A DNA stretch of 12,318 nt from Methylopumilus sp036745495 (GTDB lineage: Bacteria; Pseudomonadota; Gammaproteobacteria; Burkholderiales; Methylophilaceae). The translations under genes were made by a program, and so were the position numbers. The stretch spans positions 1 to 12,318 of the forward strand of contig DAIOGA010000025.1 of the NCBI GenBank assembly GCA_036745495.1. Direction: 5' to 3'. This document shows positions 7,575-12,318 of the stretch, piece after piece; position 1 is the stretch's first letter, and every line of letters begins with the position of its first letter. The notes under the pieces are model-generated. The model was given only the letters and a program-made list of their open reading frames with translations. It was not told where the DNA came from and did not search any database.

Positions 7575-7603
7575 TTCAAAAATAGATTTCTTAGCCTTAT
7601 AAT
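7575..7603 (+). promoter_or_regulatory. Candidate sigma-70 promoter for the SpmA-SpmB gene
   Basis: A perfect -10 hexamer TATAAT lies at 7598-7603. The -35-like TTCAAA (7575-7580, four of six consensus bases) is 17 bp upstream. Transcription would start near 7610, ahead of both candidate starts of the membrane protein gene and just after tRNA-Pro. Confidence 0.5.
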
Positions 7604-7706
7604 TTTCATACGTCTTTTTTTAAGTCTACTCAATCTTATCAGGTGATTCATTATAAAACTCAATCGATCCTCTAAAAAGAAAAGCATACAAAATCGTAAC
7701 GGATCC

Positions 7707-8936
7707 ATATTAAATACACTATGGGTAAGTTTTTTCTTTGTCGCGTTATTGAGTGCATTATGGCGATGGATTGGCGTAAATGACTCTGAGGTATTTGCTC
7801 GCATGGTAGATAGTATTTTTTCCATGGCAAAATTATCCGTCGAAGTTATGGTTTTACTTTTTGGAACGCTTACACTCTGGCTAGGTTTTCTAAAGATTGC
7901 AGAACATGCAGGATTGGTTGAAAAGATAGCAGGTTGGCTTTCGCCAATTTTTAGACGTCTCATGCCTCAAGTCCCTAAGAATCATCCAGCAGTGGGACTC
8001 ATCACTATGAATTTTATTGCGAATGCATTAGGCCTTGATAATGCTGCGACACCTATTGGACTCAAAGCAATGCGATCATTGCAGTCACTTAATCCGACAC
8101 CAAAGATTGCAAGTAATGCGCAGATCCTTTTTTTAGTGATGAATGCTTCTTCACTCACTTTGCTGCCTGTATCAATTTTTATGTATCGTGCGCAGCAAGG
8201 AGCAATAGACCCAACAATCGTCTTTCTGCCTATTCTATTGGCAACAAGTGCTTCAACAATAGCTGGCTTCTTTTCAGTCGCTTTTGCTCAGCGAATTAAA
8301 TTAAACGATCCCGTAGTTTTAACTTGGATGTTAGCTATCGCAACTTTATTAAGCACATTTATTTTTTTCCTAACTCATTTATCAGCGGCTGCATTAAGTG
8401 CTTTTTCATCACTTTTAGGTAATGCTGTTCTTTTCGGATTAATCATCACTTTTTTACTTGTAGGTATTTTGAAGCGTGTACCAGTCTATGAGTCTTTCGT
8501 TGAAGGTGCTAAGGAAGGTTTTGATGTATCCAAAAATTTACTTCCTTATTTAGTTGCAATGTTATGTGCAGTAGGTGTTCTTAGAGCATCAGGCGCACTG
8601 GATGTTATGCTAGATATGATTCGTTATTTCGCTAATAGTTTTCATTGGGATATACGTTTTGTAGATGCGCTACCCACAGCACTTGTAAAACCTTTTTCCG
8701 GTAGTGCTGCAAGAGCGATGCTTATTGATACGATGACAACGCATGGCGTAGATAGCTTCCCGTCTCTTTTAGCAGCAACTATTCAAGGCAGTACCGAGAC
8801 TACGTTTTACGTATTAGCTGTGTATTTTGGTGCCGTGGGTATTCAGCGTGCACGACATGCTGTTGCTTGCGCACTATTTGCAGATTTGGTTGGTGTCTTA
8901 GCTTCCATTACTATTTGTTATTGGTTTTTTGGATAA
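7707..8936 (+). CDS. SpmA-SpmB fused membrane protein with two nucleoside-recognition (Gate) domains
   Basis: This inner-membrane protein joins homologues of Bacillus spore maturation proteins SpmA and SpmB in one chain. The SpmA-like half has LTLWLGFLKIAE, then GLDNAATPIGLKAM (about 109-122) and NAQILFLVMNASS. The SpmB-like half has LLPYLVAMLCAVGVLRASGA, then KPFSGSAARAML and IQGSTETTFYVLAVYFG. Many hydrophobic segments point to a multi-pass transporter-like fold, but the substrate is unknown. Such fusions are common in bacteria that do not sporulate. The start is uncertain. The frame is open from 7647 without an ATG until 7803, and TTG 7749 falls inside the first membrane helix. ATA at 7707 gives (M)LNTLWVSFFF, which matches the family start and a 409-residue length. 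ATT at 7650, four bases after AGGTG, would add a basic tail of 19 residues. Confidence 0.9.
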   Translation: MLNTLWVSFFFVALLSALWRWIGVNDSEVFARMVDSIFSMAKLSVEVMVLLFGTLTLWLGFLKIAEHAGLVEKIAGWLSPIFRRLMPQVPKNHPAVGLITMNFIANALGLDNAATPIGLKAMRSLQSLNPTPKIASNAQILFLVMNASSLTLLPVSIFMYRAQQGAIDPTIVFLPILLATSASTIAGFFSVAFAQRIKLNDPVVLTWMLAIATLLSTFIFFLTHLSAAALSAFSSLLGNAVLFGLIITFLLVGILKRVPVYESFVEGAKEGFDVSKNLLPYLVAMLCAVGVLRASGALDVMLDMIRYFANSFHWDIRFVDALPTALVKPFSGSAARAMLIDTMTTHGVDSFPSLLAATIQGSTETTFYVLAVYFGAVGIQRARHAVACALFADLVGVLASITICYWFFG

Positions 8937-8958
8937 ATTTATTTAAATAGGACTTGAT

Positions 8959-9255
8959 ATGAATGTATTCATGGTGATTATGTATGGGGGTATTCTTTTT
9001 TTGATTGCCGCTTTTTCTTTTGCTTTTCTCTCTTGGGTTATTTATCAAAAGAATAAAAATAGTAAACAACTAAAAAATTTATATTGGGCTCGAGTTGCTT
9101 CGGCAGTTCTTTTAACACCTTATATTTATTTCCAATATATTTTTTCTGATCTAACGTATCTGCCAATCAGAATCACTTTTGTACTTTTTTCTTTTTTTAT
9201 TCTTTATCTTCTTGTTAAGCGTTGGGGCAAACAATCGCGATCAAGACGTAAATGA
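8959..9255 (+). CDS. Small three-helix membrane protein of unknown function
   Basis: I do not recognise a family for this 98-residue protein. Hydrophobic segments lie at about 6-28, 45-62 and 70-87. They are separated by a lysine/asparagine-rich loop (30-40) and followed by a strongly basic tail (KRWGKQSRSRRK), which should lie in the cytoplasm. AGGA at 8949-8952 is seven bases ahead of the ATG and supports the start. It begins 22 nt after the SpmA-SpmB gene and overlaps the next gene by ATGA (9252-9255). The three are therefore probably one transcript, with the last two translationally coupled. Confidence 0.8.
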   Translation: MNVFMVIMYGGILFLIAAFSFAFLSWVIYQKNKNSKQLKNLYWARVASAVLLTPYIYFQYIFSDLTYLPIRITFVLFSFFILYLLVKRWGKQSRSRRK

Positions 9256-9521
9256 TTACTGTTAAATTAATTAAGGGATCTGATTTTGAAGTAACAGTTG
9301 AATCAAAATCGACTACTCATCATAAAGTTTATATCTCAGATAGTTTTTACAACTCATTAACTGATGGAAAAGTTTCTTATGAAAATTTAATCAAAGCATC
9401 ATTTGAATTTCTTTTGGAACGTGAATCTAATAACTCTATTCTTTCTCAGTTTGATTTAAAGGTTATATCGAGCTACTTTCCGGAGTATGAAAAAGAAATC
9501 AAGAAGCGGCTGAAGACTTAA
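9252..9521 (+). CDS. Conserved small cytoplasmic protein of unknown function
   Basis: The 89-residue product has no signal peptide or membrane helix. It begins with a beta-rich part (MITVKLIKGSDFEVTVESK) and a segment TTHHKVYISDSFYNSL. Next come a helix VSYENLIKASFEFLLERE and the ending SQFDLKVISSYFPEYEKEI. The TTH, ASFEFLLERE, FDL and YFPEYE pieces resemble an uncharacterised family I recall from proteobacteria and cyanobacteria, but I cannot name it or assign a function. The ATG overlaps the stop of the preceding membrane protein gene by ATGA, so translation is likely coupled. The stop is followed by a gap with its own small ORF. Confidence 0.82.
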   Translation: MITVKLIKGSDFEVTVESKSTTHHKVYISDSFYNSLTDGKVSYENLIKASFEFLLERESNNSILSQFDLKVISSYFPEYEKEIKKRLKT

Positions 9522-9569
9522 TCTTTCGTATACAATATTCATTTAACTAACCTATTTAAGAGGCGATAT

Positions 9570-9638
9570 ATGGGCAGTAAAGACAAAAGAAAAGAATCTA
9601 AAGGCAAAAAACCACAACCTAAACCAGCCAAGGTTTAA
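9570..9638 (+). CDS. Candidate 22-residue lysine-rich small protein
   Basis: The ORF would encode a 22-residue peptide beginning MGSKDKRKESKGKK, with eight lysines, three prolines and no hydrophobic stretch. AAGAGG at 9558-9563 lies six bases before the ATG, a good Shine-Dalgarno position. A -10-like TACAAT is at 9531-9536, but no clear -35 is seen. It is not similar to any family I can name with confidence. Its composition suggests binding to RNA, DNA or acidic surfaces, but that is only inference. The strong SD is the best reason to think it is real. It lies upstream of the pqqA leader and could be cotranscribed with pqqA. Confidence 0.5.
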   Translation: MGSKDKRKESKGKKPQPKPAKV

Positions 9639-9652
9639 GATTATAAATTATT

Positions 9653-9678
9653 GATTTATATAGTTTTTTATATAAATC
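9653..9678 (+). repeat. AT-rich perfect inverted repeat after the small lysine-rich ORF
   Basis: GATTTATATA (9653-9662) pairs exactly with TATATAAATC (9669-9678) around a six-base loop, GTTTTT. No T run follows (CCGG comes next), so it is a poor intrinsic terminator. It could be an RNA hairpin or an operator. Confidence 0.6.
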
Positions 9679-9697
9679 CCCGGTTTAGTGCTATATC

Positions 9698-9716
9698 TCT
9701 CATGATTTTCATGAGA
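9698..9716 (+). repeat. Perfect 8-bp hairpin in the pqqA upstream region
   Basis: TCTCATGA (9698-9705) pairs with TCATGAGA (9709-9716) around TTT. The core word CATGA recurs once more at 9724-9728. The site could be an RNA stem-loop or a protein-binding palindrome. Confidence 0.55.
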
Positions 9717-9767
9717 CCTCATTCATGATCCTCAAGGTGTTTACTTTTTAAGTCCGAGTAAGATTAC

Positions 9768-9795
9768 ATTTAAGTAATTTCTTATTAACTTAAAT
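9768..9795 (+). promoter_or_regulatory. Inverted repeat abutting the pqqA ribosome binding site
   Basis: ATTTAAGT (9768-9775) pairs exactly with ACTTAAAT (9788-9795) over a 12-base loop. The right arm ends next to AAAAGGA (9796-9802), the pqqA Shine-Dalgarno. It could be an mRNA element that tunes translation, or a DNA operator. TTACTT (9741-9746) and TACATT (9765-9770), 18 bp apart, are a weak promoter candidate that would overlap it. Confidence 0.45.
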
Positions 9796-9810
9796 AAAAG
9801 GACTAACATC

Positions 9811-9882
9811 ATGTGGACAACTCCAGCTGCTACTGAAATGCGTTTCGGTTTCGAAGTTACAATGTATGTAATGAATAAGTAA
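9811..9882 (+). CDS. pqqA: PQQ precursor peptide PqqA
   Basis: The 23-residue peptide starts with MWTTPAATEMRFG and continues FEVTMYVMNK. This matches the PqqA family (23-24 residues, MW-xxP start, conserved E-V-T-x-Y near the end). The radical SAM enzyme PqqE, helped by chaperone PqqD, crosslinks the glutamate and tyrosine (E15 and Y19 here). PqqB, PqqC and proteases then make pyrroloquinoline quinone, the cofactor of periplasmic methanol and glucose dehydrogenases. AAAAGGA (9796-9802) supports the ATG. No pqqB, C, D or E gene follows: the gene ends at a terminator, and the next gene is convergent. It is therefore an orphan or detached pqqA, and the maturation genes must lie elsewhere if the pathway works. 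The structured 172-nt region upstream suggests separate regulation. Confidence 0.93.
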   Translation: MWTTPAATEMRFGFEVTMYVMNK

Positions 9883-9894
9883 TTATTCAGATTT

Positions 9895-9924
9895 AAAAAA
9901 AGCCCGCTTTTAGCGGGCTTTTTT
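9895..9924. terminator. Bidirectional intrinsic terminator between pqqA and the convergent oxidoreductase gene
   Basis: AGCCCGC (9901-9907) pairs with GCGGGCT (9913-9919) around TTTTA. A run of A before it and a run of T after it make it work in either direction. It ends pqqA on the + strand, and the oxidoreductase gene stops at 9939 on the - strand. Confidence 0.93.
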
Positions 9925-9938
9925 ATTTTCAAGTGTTT

Positions 9939-10943
9939 CTAAAGAATAATCCAAGATTTTGTATTGATAGAAGCTTGAATGGCTTCTAATGTTTTTGTAT
10001 TCCAAAGCGCATCATCTAATGAAAGCTTCGGCGAGGTGTCATCAATGATGCATTGATTAAAGTGATTGATCTCAAGATCAAAGTGATTGGCTTTTTTAAT
10101 GTGTTCATTCTTTAAACCATCTGCATCAGTTGTAATAGTTAATAACGCTTCATCATTTTCATGCTGCCATACGGTATGGCACATCAACTTTCCTTTAGAG
10201 CCAAATATTTCAAATTGAGAACGTCTTACGCATTCAAAGCTAATATCAAATTGAGCGCGTCGATTAAGGCCAAAGTCAATCATGCCTGAAGTTGTAAGGT
10301 CTGCACCGTGATCGTTGAGATGGCTTTTAGCAATCACTGATAGAGGGTTCTGGTTAAAGCATTGTCGAATCGTATGTATAGCATAAGGCCCAATGTCCCA
10401 GAGGGCACCACCGCCATTTTCAATCGAACGATCGATGCGATAAAAACGTGCAGGCTGTATCGGGAATGAAAACATAGAATGCACATATTGAACATCACCT
10501 AATAGTCCGGAATTGATGATTTCTTTTATACGATCAAATTGCGGATGAAAGACATACATAAAACCCTCCATCACTTTGACATGATTTTGATCGGCAGCCT
10601 TTTGAATAGCTTCAACTTCTTTTGAATGAAGTGTGATGGGCTTTTCAATGAGCACATGTTTTTTGTTACGAATTGCTTTAAGAGCGGATTCAGTATGCTC
10701 TTCATTTGAGAGTGGAATATAGACAGCGTCTACATCAGGGTGATCAATTACCTCGTCAAGAGAATTGAAAGTTTGAACTTTGCCTTTGAGAGTAGGTTGG
10801 TATTTTTCTAAGCATGCTGCTGCAGCATCTTCTCGTCTACTTCCAATAGCAATAAGCTCTCCAAATGGGCTATTAGCAATAGCTGGAAGAAGTCGCTCAT
10901 TGACGCGCGCCGCACCTAGAATTCCCCAACGTACTTTTTTCAT
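9939..10943 (-). CDS. Gfo/Idh/MocA-family NAD(P)-dependent oxidoreductase
   Basis: The 334-residue protein has the two-domain fold of sugar and inositol dehydrogenases. An N-terminal Rossmann domain (1-120) contains the dinucleotide loop GILGAARVNERLL (7-19) and the family motif EKP (100-102). A C-terminal domain follows, with FMYVFHPQ (128-135) and GGGALWDIGPYAIH (177-190). The last holds the aspartate and histidine typical of the active site. It resembles the dihydrodiol dehydrogenase/glucose-fructose oxidoreductase branch, but the substrate cannot be told from the sequence. No Tat or Sec signal is seen, so it should be cytoplasmic. Upstream is a 119-bp divergent promoter region with a palindrome. 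It stands alone, convergent with pqqA. Confidence 0.92.
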   Translation of the reverse strand: MKKVRWGILGAARVNERLLPAIANSPFGELIAIGSRREDAAAACLEKYQPTLKGKVQTFNSLDEVIDHPDVDAVYIPLSNEEHTESALKAIRNKKHVLIEKPITLHSKEVEAIQKAADQNHVKVMEGFMYVFHPQFDRIKEIINSGLLGDVQYVHSMFSFPIQPARFYRIDRSIENGGGALWDIGPYAIHTIRQCFNQNPLSVIAKSHLNDHGADLTTSGMIDFGLNRRAQFDISFECVRRSQFEIFGSKGKLMCHTVWQHENDEALLTITTDADGLKNEHIKKANHFDLEINHFNQCIIDDTSPKLSLDDALWNTKTLEAIQASINTKSWIIL

Positions 10944-10956
10944 TATGTAGATCTTA

Positions 10957-10975
10957 AATTAAACGATGTTTAATT
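10957..10975. promoter_or_regulatory. Operator-like palindrome in the divergent promoter region
   Basis: AATTAAAC-GAT-GTTTAATT is a perfect 8+8 bp palindrome with a three-base centre. It ends 14 bp ahead of the oxidoreductase ATG (10943, - strand) and lies about 88 bp before the secreted protein gene on the + strand. Its size and position fit a dimeric repressor or activator site; no specific factor is recognised. Confidence 0.4.
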
Positions 10976-11062
10976 ATGCTTAGCCTTCGCTGAATAGACA
11001 AGTCATCATTTCTTAGAACTTTGATATTGAGAAAAGACTTATTAAATGCGATCATTTGAACC

Positions 11063-11443
11063 ATGAAATTCTTACTCCTCTTCTCGCTAATTTTTCCGAG
11101 TTACTCATTTGCTGATTGGTCATTGGTCCATCAAGATGATGCCGATCATTACATTGACTTTAGCTTAATGAGTAAAAGTGGACATAAGGCGAGAGCCTGG
11201 TACTTGCAAAATTATGCCGAACCACAAACTATTAAAAATCTTCAATACCGCTCAATTAAAAATAGATCAGAGTTTGATTGTAAGGCTAGAAAAATGAGAA
11301 TTTTAGCGTATGCCTTGTACCCAGAACCCATGGGACAGGGTCACGCTTTATTTAATAAGGGTGAAGCATTAGATTGGCAAGCCATCAAACCTAAAACGCT
11401 TAATGATTTATATTTGAAGCAGGTCTGTAGTAAAAAGAAATAG
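11063..11443 (+). CDS. Secreted surface-adhesin E-like protein
   Basis: The 126-residue precursor has a clear Sec signal peptide, MKFLLLFSLIFPSYSFA, with cleavage likely before DWS (residue 18). The mature part follows the adhesin-E-like pattern. It opens with W-x-L-V and D-x-x-x-Y-I-D-x-S. RAWYLQNYAEPQ (44-55) comes next, then SEFDCKARKMRIL (69-81), MGQG (90-93), W-Q-A-I-K-P and a late cysteine. C73 and C122 may form a disulphide. The family is annotated from Haemophilus protein E, but most members in free-living bacteria are simply small periplasmic or outer-surface proteins, so a role in adhesion is not implied. TTGATA at 11021 is a possible -35. Its stop lies 4 bp from that of the convergent gene. 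Confidence 0.8.
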   Translation: MKFLLLFSLIFPSYSFADWSLVHQDDADHYIDFSLMSKSGHKARAWYLQNYAEPQTIKNLQYRSIKNRSEFDCKARKMRILAYALYPEPMGQGHALFNKGEALDWQAIKPKTLNDLYLKQVCSKKK

Positions 11444-11447
11444 AACT

Positions 11448-11762
11448 TTATTTACGCCCACGCTTGGGTAGAACAACACCAAGTCTTTGAGCAGCCATTT
11501 CGTTATTGCCTGCTGAGTCTCCTAAAACCCATCCAGCCATAAACATACGCGTCATGTATTGTCGGTTATATAAGAAAGCTACAATAACTTGCCATAAGCC
11601 TAATGTAATAATTGAAAAAAGCATATGCAGGGCCGCGACACCTAATTCACCTCTAAATAAAGGTACAAACCAACCAAAAAATAGATACGTCCAACTAAAA
11701 CCGTAGTAACCAATTTTGATCATGCCTGAATTTGGGTGTTTAATAATGACAGCGGTAGCCAT
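11448..11762 (-). CDS. Small inner-membrane protein of unknown function
   Basis: The 104-residue protein begins with a short beta-like region (MATAVIIKHPNSGMIKIGYYG). It continues with FSWTYLFFGWFVPLFRGELG and a second hydrophobic stretch, ALHMLFSIITLGLWQVIVAFLY. The end is NRQYMTRMFMAGWVLGDSAGNN plus a basic tail. The pattern F-S-W-T-x-x-F-F-G-x-x-x-P-L-F-R-G is shared by a group of small bacterial and prophage membrane proteins of unknown role. A good Shine-Dalgarno, AAAGGA on the - strand (complement of 11768-11773), supports the start. It is divergent from the J-domain gene across 54 bp and convergent with the secreted protein gene. I cannot assign a function. Confidence 0.82.
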   Translation of the reverse strand: MATAVIIKHPNSGMIKIGYYGFSWTYLFFGWFVPLFRGELGVAALHMLFSIITLGLWQVIVAFLYNRQYMTRMFMAGWVLGDSAGNNEMAAQRLGVVLPKRGRK

Positions 11763-11816
11763 GAGTATCCTTTAATTAGTTAAGTGAATCTCTATAAGCC
11801 ATTGTAATATATTCGC

Positions 11817-12257
11817 ATGCAAAATTATTACGAAGTTCTTAAAGTTAAAAAAACTGCATCGTCAGATGAAATTAAGAAGGCATACCATGTGCTTGCCTCA
11901 AAATACCATCCAGATAAGCATCCCGAAAATCAAAAATACGCTGAAGACATGATGAAAGATATTAATGTTGCGCATGAAGTTTTATTGGATGCTGAATCAA
12001 GACGAAAATACGATGAGTCTTTAGAGCCGAATTTTTCAAATCAAAATGCATATGAGTCTCAGTCATATTATTCAAGCGAAGAAGAAAAGGGTGAGCCCCC
12101 GCCTATATTTGAATCCTTAAAAGAACATAGAATTTTAATTCTTGCAGCGATTGTAATTATTGGGATTATTTTGTTTGGCGAAAAAAGACATCCTCCCGAA
12201 GCTCCAATTCAAAATATTGTTCCAATCGAAAAAATCCCACCAGAGAAAATGATTTAA
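11817..12257 (+). CDS. Membrane-anchored J-domain protein
   Basis: The 146-residue protein opens with a complete J domain (about 1-68). It contains YYEVLKVKKTASSDEIKKAY, the HPD tripeptide at 31-33, and the helix IV region RRKYDESL. HPD is required to stimulate the ATPase of DnaK-type Hsp70. A low-complexity Ser/Glu/Tyr linker (about 72-95) leads to one membrane helix at about 105-121 (RILILAAIVIIGIILFG). A proline-rich tail follows, likely in the periplasm. It lacks the Gly/Phe, zinc-finger and C-terminal domains of DnaJ, so it is a class C co-chaperone that recruits Hsp70 to the membrane. The client is unknown. It is divergent from the small membrane protein gene and ends just before tRNA-Lys on the other strand. 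Confidence 0.88.
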   Translation: MQNYYEVLKVKKTASSDEIKKAYHVLASKYHPDKHPENQKYAEDMMKDINVAHEVLLDAESRRKYDESLEPNFSNQNAYESQSYYSSEEEKGEPPPIFESLKEHRILILAAIVIIGIILFGEKRHPPEAPIQNIVPIEKIPPEKMI

Positions 12258-12258
12258 T

Positions 12259-12318
12259 TGGTGGGGGATGCGAGGGTCGAACTCGCGACAAACGGATTAA
12301 GAGTCCGCTGCTCTACCA
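12259..12318 (-). tRNA. tRNA-Lys (anticodon CTT), 5' part outside the window
   Basis: Read on the - strand, the end of the window gives a D-loop piece (tggtagagca). It is followed by anticodon stem gcgga/tccgt around loop ctcttaa with CTT (12299-12301), T arm gcgag-ttcgacc-ctcgc, acceptor atccccc, discriminator A and encoded CCA (12259-12261). The CTCTTAA loop is typical of tRNA-Lys. The 5' acceptor strand and the start of the D arm lie beyond 12318. Its 3' end is one base from the stop of the J-domain gene, which runs convergently. Confidence 0.93.

Noticed and set aside
7556..7963. A 135-codon open frame on the - strand near the SpmA-SpmB start
   Set aside because: It covers the promoter and the N-terminal coding part of a recognisable membrane protein on the + strand. 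Its translation has no family features.
9653..9678. Intrinsic terminator for the 22-codon ORF
   Set aside because: The stem is perfect but purely A+T apart from its terminal G-C pair, and CCGG rather than a T run follows it.
9741..9932. A 63-codon - strand frame opposite pqqA
   Set aside because: It is read through the terminator hairpin and antisense to PqqA. It has no plausible start context and is a shadow.
1..12318. CRISPR array, insertion sequence, prophage or defence island
   Set aside because: No regularly spaced direct repeats, transposase motifs, integrase or effector genes were seen on either strand. Gene content is core or small house-keeping genes.

Overview
The window is an A+T-rich stretch of a proteobacterial chromosome. 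The order tRNA-Val, thrS, infC, rpmI, rplT, pheS, pheT, ihfA, merR-like gene, tRNA-Pro is a conserved translation block. Having tRNA-Val in front of thrS and tRNA-Pro behind the MerR gene is typical of Betaproteobacteria. Low GC, very short gaps and a pqqA gene together suggest a streamlined methylotroph of the Methylophilaceae (OM43 or Methylopumilus type). That placement is an inference from synteny, composition and pqqA, not a proven assignment.

Positions 1-7554 hold the translation block on the + strand. It encodes threonyl-tRNA synthetase, initiation factor IF-3 (with an AUC start), ribosomal proteins L35 and L20, both subunits of phenylalanyl-tRNA synthetase, the IHF alpha subunit and a MerR-type regulator. 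A strong intrinsic terminator or attenuator separates rplT from pheS. A 12+6 bp inverted repeat closely brackets tRNA-Pro(GGG).

Positions 7555-9521 hold a promoter and a SpmA-SpmB fused membrane protein. Two small uncharacterised genes follow: a three-helix membrane protein and a conserved soluble protein that overlaps it by 4 bp.

Positions 9522-9938 are the most interesting part. A 22-codon lysine-rich ORF is followed by a 172-nt segment with three perfect inverted repeats. Next comes a 23-residue pqqA, which encodes the ribosomally made precursor of the cofactor PQQ. pqqA ends at a clean terminator with no pqqB-E gene behind it.

Positions 9939-12318 hold a Gfo/Idh/MocA oxidoreductase (- strand) and a secreted adhesin-E-like protein (+). 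They also hold a small membrane protein (- strand), a membrane-anchored J-domain protein (+) and the 3' part of a tRNA-Lys(CTT) on the - strand. These look like single-gene units.

A recurring theme is the absence of an ATG, GTG or TTG at the start expected from protein family alignments. This is certain for infC (AUC). It is likely for the MerR gene and for the SpmA-SpmB gene. I see no CRISPR array, insertion sequence, phage gene or defence system here.
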